Shown here in pieces: positions 41,325 through 51,011 of a stretch of DNA of 64,000 nucleotides. Below the pieces are notes generated by a model. That model saw only the letters and a list, made by a program, of their open reading frames with translations. It had not been told where the DNA came from and ran no database searches. The DNA is from Moraxella macacae 0408225 (GTDB taxonomy: Bacteria; Pseudomonadota; Gammaproteobacteria; Pseudomonadales; Moraxellaceae). The stretch covers positions 62,001-126,000 of the forward strand of contig NZ_ANIN01000002.1 of NCBI RefSeq assembly GCF_000320365.1. Direction: 5' to 3'. The position numbers and the translations under genes are program-made. Each line of letters opens with the position of its first letter. Positions within the stretch are counted from its first letter, which is position 1.

Positions 41325-42950
41325 TTATTTAAACACCGAACGGATAAATTTTTTGTTGCAAATAATACGAAAACAGGTGTGTTCATGTTCTATCACATAT
41401 TCCAAATCGGCATGATTGGCCTGGCAAAACGCTTGTGATAAATACAAGCCAAGCCCTGTGCCATCATTATCTGTGGTAAAAAATGGGTTAAACAAATCTT
41501 GAATATGATTTTCAGCCACGCCAGCTCCCAAATCAATCACATCAAGGTGAATAAATTTGCCTGCATCGTATACATCAAGATCAACAAAGGCGTGTGCGTG
41601 TAATTTTTTGCTAAAACGCAAACCGTTTTTAATCAGATTTACCAGTACTTGTTCCAGTTGATAATTGTCAAACAAAAAACCATTGTCGGTATGACAGTGT
41701 AATTCTATGTCTTGATCGATAAAATTTTCTTTTAAAAAAACAGGCAGCCAGGTTTTAGGTTCAATATAAATTTGGTTCGGTTTTTTTTGGCGTGAAAGTT
41801 TTAGCACATCTTCAATGATTTTGTTGACTCGAATTGTTTGTTGAAAAATGGTCTGATACAGTTCAAGATTATCATCTGATAAGGGGCTATTTGTGTCATG
41901 GGCGTCTTCTATGAGCATTTCACTGGCATAACTAATAGATGCCAGGGGGTTGCGAATTTCGTGGGCGATACTGGCAGTCAATTGTCCAAGCGATGCAAGT
42001 TTTAGCTGCTGGGCGTGGGCTTGTTCGCGGCGCAAATCTTCTACCAAAATCAAGGCCAAATTTTTTTCTAACTGGGTAATGCGTAAACGATAGTCGGTAA
42101 AAATTTGGATATTTTTGTTCGTTTCGTGCTTGTGTTGGCGAAAAATTAATGTTTCTTCGTGTTCTTTGATATAAGGTTTAATCAAATTGGCAAGTTCGGT
42201 TGAAATGTTGGTTAAAGAAAAGTTTTCAATATTGCTGGGCAATTGTAATTGTTTGATAAAGTTGTCATTGGCAATGAGCACTTCTAAATCATGCGAAACT
42301 ACCATAACGCCTTGTTCAATGATTTGTACGATTTTTTTGTTAATGCTGTTTACCACATTGACCTCGGTAATTTGGCGTTCGGATAAGGCCTCAATTTGTT
42401 TGACGCGTTTTGACAAACTATCACTTAGATAAGCCACAATGATAAAACTTGCCGTCATCAAGCCAATTTCATTAAGTAAACTGTAATTTAAATCACCTTT
42501 TAACGGTTGATAAAACTGTTGATACATCACAAGGCTAATGGCAAATAACGTTAACAAAGTTGCCTGATGACTGCTTACCAGCATAAACGACGAGGCGACT
42601 TGGACAAAAAACAACAAAATAATCTGTAAGTCAGAGCCACCGCTAAAATACAACATGATAGATAGGGCAATAAAATCTATCATCAAACCAAACATTAATA
42701 ATAAATTGCGTGGATAAAAATGATAAACAAGCACAATGCCAATTGCAAACAACAAATATCCAAAAGTTGGCAATAAATTCATGATAACCAACAGATCTTG
42801 GTTGCTTTTTTTGACTGCAATGATAAAATTTAGGCTAAAAAATAACGCGATAATCACCCGATAAAAGTTATAAATCATACCGAGGCGTTTGGTTTTATTC
42901 TTTTGTAATTCATTGTTAAAAATGGACAAAAAAATTGGGTTGGTAATCAT
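41325..42950 (-). CDS. PilS-like sensor histidine kinase
   Basis: Six-TM N-terminus; LGQLTASIAHEIRNPLASI (H-box), VLVNLIKNGLRFS (N-box), DNDGTGLGLYLSQAFC (G-box). Confidence 0.85.
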   Translation of the reverse strand: MITNPIFLSIFNNELQKNKTKRLGMIYNFYRVIIALFFSLNFIIAVKKSNQDLLVIMNLLPTFGYLLFAIGIVLVYHFYPRNLLLMFGLMIDFIALSIMLYFSGGSDLQIILLFFVQVASSFMLVSSHQATLLTLFAISLVMYQQFYQPLKGDLNYSLLNEIGLMTASFIIVAYLSDSLSKRVKQIEALSERQITEVNVVNSINKKIVQIIEQGVMVVSHDLEVLIANDNFIKQLQLPSNIENFSLTNISTELANLIKPYIKEHEETLIFRQHKHETNKNIQIFTDYRLRITQLEKNLALILVEDLRREQAHAQQLKLASLGQLTASIAHEIRNPLASISYASEMLIEDAHDTNSPLSDDNLELYQTIFQQTIRVNKIIEDVLKLSRQKKPNQIYIEPKTWLPVFLKENFIDQDIELHCHTDNGFLFDNYQLEQVLVNLIKNGLRFSKKLHAHAFVDLDVYDAGKFIHLDVIDLGAGVAENHIQDLFNPFFTTDNDGTGLGLYLSQAFCQANHADLEYVIEHEHTCFRIICNKKFIRSVFK

Positions 42951-43034
42951 AATGTATCACTTGAAGCGTGCTTGGTGAAATTGGGTGAGTTTTTTAAGTA
43001 TATTTTTTAGTAAGTTTTTAGGTTTTATTAACAA

Positions 43035-43673
43035 TCAATTGGCTTGAATTAAACCATGTCGCATTGCCAAATGAGTAAGTTTTACATCACTGTCAATGTT
43101 TAGCTTTTCAAAAATCCGATAGCGATAAGTGTTAATGGTTTTCACACTTACAAACAATTGATCGGCGATTTGTTGAGGGCTGTGGCAATTTACCACCATC
43201 ATAGCAACTTGCATTTCGCGTTCGCTTAATAAATCAAACGGTGATTGATTTTTGTTAGAAACCAACATATCTGCAAGCTGCTCTGCCACGTCAGCACTAA
43301 AATAACGGTTGCCTTGGGCTACTTTTTTTATGGCTTTTATCATTTCATCAAGTGGGGTGCCTTTGGTGATATAGCCACTCACTCCTGCTTTAATTAGTAG
43401 CGATGGATAGGGCTTATTGACAAGGCTGCTCACTGCCAAAATTTTATTGTTTTTGTCAATTTGCATAAGGCGCTTGGTAACTTCAAGACCGTCCATATTT
43501 GGCATATTGACATCTAGGAGTATGACATTTGGATTAAGTTTTCTGGCCAAACTAAGTCCTGTTTCGCCATTGTCTGCTTCACCCACCACGCGAATATCTA
43601 AGCTGTCTGCCAACATGCGACTAATACCCATACGCACCAAATCGTGATCATCAATCAGTAAAACCGTTATCAT
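43035..43673 (-). CDS. NarL/LuxR-type response regulator, GacA/UvrY-like
   Basis: VLLIDDHDLVRMGISRML, VILLDVNMPNMDG, LSEREMQVAMMVVNCHSPQQIADQLFVSVKTINTYRYRIFEKL. Confidence 0.88.
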   Translation of the reverse strand: MITVLLIDDHDLVRMGISRMLADSLDIRVVGEADNGETGLSLARKLNPNVILLDVNMPNMDGLEVTKRLMQIDKNNKILAVSSLVNKPYPSLLIKAGVSGYITKGTPLDEMIKAIKKVAQGNRYFSADVAEQLADMLVSNKNQSPFDLLSEREMQVAMMVVNCHSPQQIADQLFVSVKTINTYRYRIFEKLNIDSDVKLTHLAMRHGLIQAN

Positions 43674-43861
43674 GATTATACCTTGTCAATATTTAAAATA
43701 AACCAATAAATAAGAGTATGGTAACATAAATTAACCAAACTTTGAAAAATCAATCACAAAATTGATAAAAAATTTTAAATTTAAAATAGCCGATTTTAAC
43801 AAAACACTTTATAATACGATGAAACCACCGTTAAACATTGTAACAAAAAGCAGAAAAAACC

Positions 43862-44467
43862 ATGCGTATCCGTAAACTTTTTAAATTTGAAAACGCCCAT
43901 ATCGTGCGTAATTGTAGTTCTGATCGCTGTAAGTTCTCCATTCACGGACACAGCTACCAAGTTGAGTTGATTTTGGAGGCTTACGCTCTTGACAATGGAC
44001 AGATGGTTTATGATTTTGGCTTGTTAAAATCGTCTATTAAGGATATGATTGACAGTTTTGATCATGCCATTACATTTTGGAATAAAGATGACAGTGAGTA
44101 TATCCGTGCGTGTAAAAATTTCTCCGCGCGCTGGGTAAGTTTGCCTGTATCACCATCTGCTGAACAGTTTAGTCGGGTGATTTTCTTTTGGGCGAGGCAT
44201 ATTTTAAAGCAAACTCAAATGCAAAACGGCGAAAGTTTGGTTAAGGTGTATTCGGTCATTGTGCACGAAACTGCCACAGGCTACGCCCAGTGTTTTGAGT
44301 ATGATGTGGATAATGAACAAATGGGTAAACTGCATTTGACAGAGTTTGCCTTTAGCGATCAGGTAAAAGCAGAATGGAGCGATCCGAAGATGTATGAAAA
44401 ATTGTTACAGGGTGAAAAATTTGTCAACCCTCTTGTCAAAGCTCAAGTTGTCAATGCCAAACTTTAA
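43862..44467 (+). CDS. 6-carboxytetrahydropterin synthase (QueD)-like
   Basis: FKFENAHIVRN...CKFSIHGHSYQVELIL...MVYDFGLLK...DSFDHAI. Confidence 0.8.
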   Translation: MRIRKLFKFENAHIVRNCSSDRCKFSIHGHSYQVELILEAYALDNGQMVYDFGLLKSSIKDMIDSFDHAITFWNKDDSEYIRACKNFSARWVSLPVSPSAEQFSRVIFFWARHILKQTQMQNGESLVKVYSVIVHETATGYAQCFEYDVDNEQMGKLHLTEFAFSDQVKAEWSDPKMYEKLLQGEKFVNPLVKAQVVNAKL

Positions 44468-44507
44468 CCAAAAACCTTTAACTAAAAACAACCTAAAACG
44501 AATAATT

Positions 44508-44975
44508 ATGCAAAACCAAACGCTTATCTTAAAAAATGAAACCGACACCAAAAATTTTGCGACAATGCTTGCCAAAACCAATCCAACAGGTTCAATTTGG
44601 CTATCAGGCGATTTGGGAGCGGGTAAAACCACATTTACGCGTTATTTGCTACAAGCCCTTGGACATGATGGGGTGGTAAAAAGTCCAACTTATACCTTGG
44701 TTGAAGCCTATCAAATTATCCAAAACCATACGATAAAACCAGTTTATCATGCAGATTTATACCGCTTAACCGATCCAGAAGAATTGAATTTTATTGGATT
44801 TTTTGAGTATTTTGATGAACCAAATTCACTGGTAATTATAGAATGGGCAAGCCATGCCAAAAATATTTTGCCAAAACCGGACATTTTGATTGACATTGTT
44901 CGTTTAAGTGGTGGCGATCAAAACAATGACGACAGACGGTTAACTTTAACCACTGGGTCAAATTGTAAGGTATAA
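44508..44975 (+). CDS. tsaE: tRNA threonylcarbamoyladenosine biosynthesis ATPase TsaE
   Basis: GSIWLSGDLGAGKTTFTRYLLQALGHDGVVKSPTYTLVEAY; ORF-track start moved to internal ATG. Confidence 0.92.
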   Translation: MQNQTLILKNETDTKNFATMLAKTNPTGSIWLSGDLGAGKTTFTRYLLQALGHDGVVKSPTYTLVEAYQIIQNHTIKPVYHADLYRLTDPEELNFIGFFEYFDEPNSLVIIEWASHAKNILPKPDILIDIVRLSGGDQNNDDRRLTLTTGSNCKV

Positions 44976-45009
44976 TTTGTGTGATGTATAATTTGTCTTT
45001 TTTTTCTAA

Positions 45010-45096
45010 ACTAACTTATCGTTTTTACTAACTTATATTTTTTACTAACTTATCGTTTTTACTAACTGATAAATCTCTACCAACTGATAAATTTTT
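45010..45096. repeat. 17-18-bp tandem repeat x5 upstream of slt
   Basis: actaacttatcgttttt / actaacttatatttttt / actaacttatcgttttt / actaactgataaatctct / accaactgataaattttt. Confidence 0.93.
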
Positions 45097-45115
45097 AAAT
45101 GGTGAAGCCGCTGAT

Positions 45116-47143
45116 ATGAAACCTATCACTTTAATGTTTAAGCGACCGTTTAACAACGTTAATTTGTCAATTTTGACTGCATCTGTATTGGTTATGTTAA
45201 CCCAGTCTGCTTGTGCCAACTCAACCAATTCAGATTGGCAAAATCAGACCCATGCAGGCGATGCTTATTTTAATGAAGCATTAAAAGCCAGTCGCAGTGG
45301 CGGTGATATGTACCAATATCAACAGCAAATGGCAGGTTCAAATTTGGCAATGTATCCAGAATATTGGCAATTAAACCAATCTCTTAGCAGTCAAAGTCCT
45401 GATGTGATTATTGGTTTTGTTAAGCGCTATCAAGGATCGGCAATTGCAGAAAAACTGGTGGCTGATTATGCTGAAACCAAGGCCTTTAGCGGTGATTATG
45501 CCTCGGTGCGGGCGGTAGCAGGCTATATCAGTAATGCTGATGTGTCAGAAAGTTGTGCGATTGGTTTGGCTTATCAAGCAGGCGGTGATAGTATGCGTGC
45601 CTTGATAGAAAAAAATAAAGTTTGGCTGGATACCAACAAAAAACAGCCCGAACTTTGTCGTCAATTGGCAAGTCAACTTAACAACAGCGTTATGGTGAGT
45701 AATGATGATCGCGTCCAACGTTTATATCGCATGATTCGCACAGGCAACAATAGCGAGGTTGTGGCATTGGCAAGTCGTTTGGGTATCAGTTTGGATTATG
45801 TTCAATTGGCAGATATTGGCAATCGACCAGATGCGTTTTTTTTAAGTTTACCGACCTTAGAGCCGACAGCCACCAATCGGCTGTTGTATCTGTTTGCTTT
45901 GGCAAAAGTTGCCAACCAAGGCGGTGATTTTGTAAACACAGCCAACATGCAGTTAAATTATGACATGCGTCAATATCCAAGATTTTTTGATGAACGCACC
46001 AAACGCTATGCCTATCGCACGCTTGGTGTGGCACGCATGAATGTGAATACCGATATTGGTTTTAGTGTGGATGCGGTAAATTGGATGCAAAAAAGTTTGG
46101 GCGAGCCGTTTAATTTTGAAGAAGCAGAAGATTATGCCACAGCCAGCATTCGTTTTAGCCGTTGGACGGATTTGAGTTTGGCAATTGGTGCAATGGACTA
46201 CCAAATCCAACAACAACCAATTTGGCAATATTGGCTTGCCAAAGCCTACCACCATGCAGGCAATACCAAACAACAGCAAAATGCTTGGCAAATATTTGCC
46301 AAATTAGCCAAAAAAAATGACTATTATGGATTGCTTGCTAAAGAACAATTGGGACAGCGGTTTGATCGTTTGCCTACCACCAATGCTCCGACGGCTTTTG
46401 ATTATCAGCGTTTGGCACAAGATCCGCATTTTAACCGTGCTTTTAGCTTGTATCATCAAGCAGCAAATTCAGCTTATAGCAACCGTGAATGGAATTGGGC
46501 GGTACGTAAAGCACGCGAACGTGGTGATAATGGCATGATTTTGGCGGCAGCCAAACAAGCCAATGACATCGGGTGGTATGATCGTGCTATTTTTGCAATT
46601 GAAACCACGCACACCATTCCAAACATTGCTTTGGCTTACCCCATGCCTTATCAGGCAAGTGTGGTAAATTACAGCCGTCAAGTTGGCATTGATCCTGCGT
46701 GGGCGTATGGTATCATGCGTCAAGAAAGCCGTTTTAACGTTGGGGCAAAATCCAATGTAGGCGCAGGAGGTTTAATGCAAATCATGCCAACAACCGCCAA
46801 AGAAATTGCCCGTAAAATAGGCGAGTCCTACAGTGCAAGCAAGGTAGCAACAGGCGATACCAATATTCGTTACGGCACGTTTTACATGAGTGATATTTTT
46901 AAACAATTGGGTGCAAACACGGTACTTGCCACCGCAGGCTATAACGCCGGGGCGAGCAAAGCACGCAGATGGCAGCCACAGTTTGGTTCACTTCCTGCCG
47001 ATCAATACATAGAAAGCATTCCTTATCCAGAAACTCGCGGTTATGTAAAAGCGGTCATGGAAAATACCGCCAATTATAGTGTATTGCTTGGCGAAAACCA
47101 AAGTTTTGGGCAGCGTATGAACATGATTGATGTCAAAAAATAA
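45116..47143 (+). CDS. slt: Soluble lytic murein transglycosylase (Slt70-like)
   Basis: GIMRQESRFNVGAKSNVGAGGLMQIMPTTAKEIA; superhelical N-terminal domain; signal peptide. Confidence 0.9.
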   Translation: MKPITLMFKRPFNNVNLSILTASVLVMLTQSACANSTNSDWQNQTHAGDAYFNEALKASRSGGDMYQYQQQMAGSNLAMYPEYWQLNQSLSSQSPDVIIGFVKRYQGSAIAEKLVADYAETKAFSGDYASVRAVAGYISNADVSESCAIGLAYQAGGDSMRALIEKNKVWLDTNKKQPELCRQLASQLNNSVMVSNDDRVQRLYRMIRTGNNSEVVALASRLGISLDYVQLADIGNRPDAFFLSLPTLEPTATNRLLYLFALAKVANQGGDFVNTANMQLNYDMRQYPRFFDERTKRYAYRTLGVARMNVNTDIGFSVDAVNWMQKSLGEPFNFEEAEDYATASIRFSRWTDLSLAIGAMDYQIQQQPIWQYWLAKAYHHAGNTKQQQNAWQIFAKLAKKNDYYGLLAKEQLGQRFDRLPTTNAPTAFDYQRLAQDPHFNRAFSLYHQAANSAYSNREWNWAVRKARERGDNGMILAAAKQANDIGWYDRAIFAIETTHTIPNIALAYPMPYQASVVNYSRQVGIDPAWAYGIMRQESRFNVGAKSNVGAGGLMQIMPTTAKEIARKIGESYSASKVATGDTNIRYGTFYMSDIFKQLGANTVLATAGYNAGASKARRWQPQFGSLPADQYIESIPYPETRGYVKAVMENTANYSVLLGENQSFGQRMNMIDVKK

Positions 47144-47144
47144 T

Positions 47145-47195
47145 ATCAAGGTAAAAATAACATCAAGGTAAAAACAACATCAAAGCAAAAAGAAC
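47145..47195. repeat. 17-bp tandem repeat x3 downstream of slt
   Basis: atcaaggtaaaaataac / atcaaggtaaaaacaac / atcaaagcaaaaagaac. Confidence 0.9.
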
Positions 47196-47377
47196 GCCAA
47201 AGCAGCGCCAAAATTCAGTAAAGCAAAAAACGCAAAAAAAATTTGTTAAATGTGCTAAGTTTTGCTATACTCAATTTTAGTGTATTTTAAAAACCTAGTG
47301 CTTTAAAAAACTAGTGCTTTAAAAACTTAGTATATTTAAAAACCACAACAGTAAAAAACCACAATCAGGAGAATTCT

Positions 47378-48373
47378 ATGTCAACATTAAAACAACCCGT
47401 TCGTGTTGCTGTAACAGGTGCAGCAGGTCAAATCAGCTATTCACTGCTATTTCGCATTGCATCAGGCGATATGCTTGGTAAAGATCAACCAGTGATTTTA
47501 CAATTGCTTGAAATTACCCCAGCTTTAGAAGCCTTAAAAGGCGTGGTTATGGAGCTTGAAGATTGTGCTTTTCCGCTTTTGGCAGGCGTGGTACAAACTG
47601 ATGATGCCAATGTTGCCTTTAAAGATGCCGATTATGCGTTATTGGTTGGTGCAAGACCTCGTGGCCCTGGTATGGAGCGTAAAGATCTGTTAGAAGCCAA
47701 TGCTGCTATTTTTTCAGCCCAAGGCAAAGCATTAAACGACAATGCCAGTCGTAATGTTAAAGTGTTGGTGGTTGGCAACCCCGCCAATACCAATGCCTTA
47801 ATTGCCCAGCGCAACGCTCCAGATCTAAACCCACGCAATTTTACCGCCATGACACGCTTGGATCATAACCGCGGTATGGCACAGCTTGCCGAAGAAACCG
47901 AAACAACGGTTAATGACATCAAAAAAATGATCATTTGGGGCAATCACTCATCTACTCAATACCCAGATTTAACTTTTACAACCATTAAGGATAAGCCTGC
48001 TTTGGAACAAGTTGATCGCGATTGGTATGAAAACACTTACATTCCAAGTGTACAACAGCGTGGTGCAGCCATCATCAAAGCTCGCGGTGCTTCATCAGCC
48101 GCTTCAGCTGCCAACGCAGCCATTGCTCACATTCGTTCATGGGCGTTAGGCACGGACGAGAATGACTGGGTATCTATGGGTGTATACTCAAACGGCGAAT
48201 ATGACATCGAAAAAGGCTTGATTTATTCTTACCCATGTACTTGTAAAGATGGCGACTGGACAATTGTTGAAGGTTTGGACGTGTCATCAGACTTTTCACA
48301 ACAAAAAATGAAAGCCACCGAAACTGAATTGTCAGAAGAACGCGATGCAGTCAGTCATTTATTGCCAAACTAA
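47378..48373 (+). CDS. mdh: Malate dehydrogenase
   Basis: [53 protein letters not shown]. Confidence 0.96.
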   Translation: MSTLKQPVRVAVTGAAGQISYSLLFRIASGDMLGKDQPVILQLLEITPALEALKGVVMELEDCAFPLLAGVVQTDDANVAFKDADYALLVGARPRGPGMERKDLLEANAAIFSAQGKALNDNASRNVKVLVVGNPANTNALIAQRNAPDLNPRNFTAMTRLDHNRGMAQLAEETETTVNDIKKMIIWGNHSSTQYPDLTFTTIKDKPALEQVDRDWYENTYIPSVQQRGAAIIKARGASSAASAANAAIAHIRSWALGTDENDWVSMGVYSNGEYDIEKGLIYSYPCTCKDGDWTIVEGLDVSSDFSQQKMKATETELSEERDAVSHLLPN

Positions 48374-48395
48374 CAAGTATTGCCAAACCAATAAG
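48360..48395. repeat. 18-bp imperfect tandem duplication spanning the mdh stop codon
   Basis: tattgccaaactaacaag / tattgccaaaccaataag, 16/18 identical. Confidence 0.9.
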
Positions 48396-48405
48396 GAAAA
48401 AAGTT

Positions 48406-48648
48406 ATGCTCGGTGATGTTGAATACACCATAAATGAACTATTTGCCCAATTGGGTTTAGATGATAGTGATGAAGCGATTGAGCAATTTATCAAAACCCA
48501 CCAACTGCCTGGTGATGTGATGTTAAACCAAGCAGATTTTTGGAATGAAAAGCAAAAAGCATTTTTAAACGAAGAATGGCGACGCGATGCTGTTTGGTCG
48601 CTTGTGATTGATGATTTAAATGAGCGTTTGCACAAAGAAGCAATGTAA
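48406..48648 (+). CDS. DUF2789 family protein
   Basis: YTINELFAQLGLDDSDEAIEQFIKTHQL...ADFWNEKQKAFLNEEWRRDAVWS. Confidence 0.8.
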   Translation: MLGDVEYTINELFAQLGLDDSDEAIEQFIKTHQLPGDVMLNQADFWNEKQKAFLNEEWRRDAVWSLVIDDLNERLHKEAM

Positions 48649-48663
48649 AAAGAAGCAATGTAA
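48634..48663. repeat. 15-bp perfect tandem duplication including the DUF2789 stop codon
   Basis: aaagaagcaatgtaa x2; second TAA in frame. Confidence 0.97.
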
Positions 48664-48680
48664 ATTGTAAGTTTATGTAA

Positions 48681-48710
48681 AAAATCCCTTAATAAAAGTT
48701 AAGGGATTTT
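48681..48710. terminator. Terminator between DUF2789 gene and hslO
   Basis: AAAATCCCTTA...TAAGGGATTTT. Confidence 0.85.
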
Positions 48711-48736
48711 TATTGGTTGTTGGATTTTATCAAAGA

Positions 48737-49678
48737 TTATGCAAAAATCTCATTGATGGCTTGTGTGTCAAAACGGTAAATTTGGCCACAAAAACCGCAA
48801 TCCAAGCCAATTTCACCGCCTTGTTCCGCCACAAGATTTAGAGCTTGTGTTTTGCCAAGTTGAAAAATCGCCGATGCACTTTTTTGGATTGAACAAGTAC
48901 AGCCAAAACTTAAGTTGACAGGATCGGCTGTTATAACCTCTTCTTCATGATACAGGCGGTATAAAATCTCATTTGGCGGTAGTTTGGTTAATTCAGTGGC
49001 TTTTAAGGTTTTGGTTAACACAGTCAAACGTGGAAATAAATCGTTATCAATGTGTTCTTGTTCATCTTCACTGTAAGGCAACAGTTGCACCAAAATTCCG
49101 CCGGCTTGTTTGCCATCACAGGCAAGGTTAATTAGGGTTGGAATTTGTACGGATTGCTGTTGATAATGCGTTAAGCAATCCGCCAAATTATCTGCCACAC
49201 GCTCCACAATGCCTTGATAACCTTCAGCCTGCATGCCAGATTGTGTGGTGTTGGATTGAATGTTGATAAATAACACGCCTCCTTTACCGAGTTTGGCAAA
49301 CGCATCGTTGGCTGTGATTAAACCCGACCAATTGCCCGTCCAATCCGCCAAACCACGCACAAAACCATGACTGTCGCACTCTGCCATTGCCCAATTTAGT
49401 TGACTTGCACGATCTGTATTGTTGCTGTCTGTGTCTGTCTTGGCATCGGTGCTATTTTGTAGTTGAATTGACAAACGCCCATCAATTTTTAGCGTACCAA
49501 TGAGTAGGCTTGCAGCAACCAACATTTCACCGAGCAACTTTTGCAGAGCAATTGGATAATCTTTTTGCTCAATGACTGCTTGATAACTGTCATCAAGGCG
49601 TACCACATCACCACGCACTGGGCTGTTTTTGATAAAAAAACGTTGGCGCAAATCTTGAATAGAATGAGTAGAAGACAT
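48737..49678 (-). CDS. hslO: Hsp33 redox chaperone
   Basis: SFGCTCS...DCGFCGQIYRFD (zinc cysteines); VRLDDSYQAVIEQKDYP. Confidence 0.93.
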   Translation of the reverse strand: MSSTHSIQDLRQRFFIKNSPVRGDVVRLDDSYQAVIEQKDYPIALQKLLGEMLVAASLLIGTLKIDGRLSIQLQNSTDAKTDTDSNNTDRASQLNWAMAECDSHGFVRGLADWTGNWSGLITANDAFAKLGKGGVLFINIQSNTTQSGMQAEGYQGIVERVADNLADCLTHYQQQSVQIPTLINLACDGKQAGGILVQLLPYSEDEQEHIDNDLFPRLTVLTKTLKATELTKLPPNEILYRLYHEEEVITADPVNLSFGCTCSIQKSASAIFQLGKTQALNLVAEQGGEIGLDCGFCGQIYRFDTQAINEIFA

Positions 49679-49795
49679 AATTATTCCTAAAATTAACATG
49701 AATATGCTTTTAATAAGGCTTTTTTTTAAAAAATAAAGACGATGAATAGGCAGTTTAAATTTTGCTTAACTGGTATGTCGTATGAGTAAAAATGA

Positions 49796-50830
49796 ATGAC
49801 AACGCAACGTAAACATTGGCAACGCAAAAATTGTACGCAAACATTCATGCTTTTATGGCTGGTTTTGGCCTTGTTTGGTTGTGAACGCAGTGCTTTGGAG
49901 CAACAAACTTTAGAACAACAAAATGACCAACAAAAACTTGCTGCTGTCAATAATCAAACCCTTGATAAAATTCTAAGCAGTCAAACCATTGTCATCGGTT
50001 ATCGTGATATGCCAGCGCCGTTTTCTTATTTGTCAAAAGCGGATAATCAGCCAATAGGTTATTCCATTGACATTGCCAATCATATTGTAAATGGCATCAA
50101 AAAAGCCACCAATAATCCAAATCTTAAGGTTGTATACAGGCCAGTTACATCGAGCGAACGCATCAGTGCGGTGCAACGTGGTGATGTGGATTTTGAGTGT
50201 AGTACCACAACAAATACCTTGGATCGTCAACGAAAAGTGGCGTTTTCTGTTGGATTTTTTGTGGTAACGCCACGGTTTTTGGCAAACAAAAACAGCCAGT
50301 TTCAAGGTTATAAAGATTTACACAATCAGACCATTGCGGTGATTGAAAATTCATCTTCTGAATACAGCTTGTTAAATTATATTGCAATCAATCAGTTGGC
50401 GGTAAAGACTTTGCGAATGACAAACAGTTATGAGCTTGAAAATGCGTTAAATACAGGCAAGGCAAATTTGGTTTTTAGTGATGATGTGTTGTTGGCAAGC
50501 AATCGCTTAAATCTAAAAAATCGTGATGATTGGGAAATTACAGGCGAGCCAAAAACGTATGAAATTTATGCGTGCAGTTTGCCAAAAAACGATGTCAATT
50601 TTAAACGTTTGGTGGACAACAGTTTGTTGGATTTGTACAGCACAGGCGGTATTTATCGCTTGTATGACAAGTGGTTTAAAAATCCAATGCCTGAGTTAAA
50701 TGTGAATTTAAATCATGCGTTATCGTTACAAAATGCAGAATTGTTTGCCAAACCGAATGACGCACCATCGCTTGACAATATCACTCAAGCCACGCAGGAT
50801 ATTTCTAAGGCTTTTGGTATGGCGAATTGA
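49796..50830 (+). CDS. Amino-acid ABC transporter substrate-binding lipoprotein (paralog 1)
   Basis: Lipobox LALFGC; IVIGYRDMPAPFSYL; GDVDFECSTTTNTLDRQRKVAFS. Confidence 0.85.
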   Translation: MTTQRKHWQRKNCTQTFMLLWLVLALFGCERSALEQQTLEQQNDQQKLAAVNNQTLDKILSSQTIVIGYRDMPAPFSYLSKADNQPIGYSIDIANHIVNGIKKATNNPNLKVVYRPVTSSERISAVQRGDVDFECSTTTNTLDRQRKVAFSVGFFVVTPRFLANKNSQFQGYKDLHNQTIAVIENSSSEYSLLNYIAINQLAVKTLRMTNSYELENALNTGKANLVFSDDVLLASNRLNLKNRDDWEITGEPKTYEIYACSLPKNDVNFKRLVDNSLLDLYSTGGIYRLYDKWFKNPMPELNVNLNHALSLQNAELFAKPNDAPSLDNITQATQDISKAFGMAN

Positions 50831-51011
50831 TAAAAAAGTTAAAATATTTGCATTTGTCTATTGTAACATTAGAAAAATTAAGTTACTATAACTGTACAAA
50901 CCCCTTTTGGATAAATATTTTTGTTTGATTGGACGATTTACAAACAGAAGAATAATGGATTGAAAAAAGCAGGGTTGTTTGTTCAACGCAAAAAAGGATA
51001 AGGAATGATTT

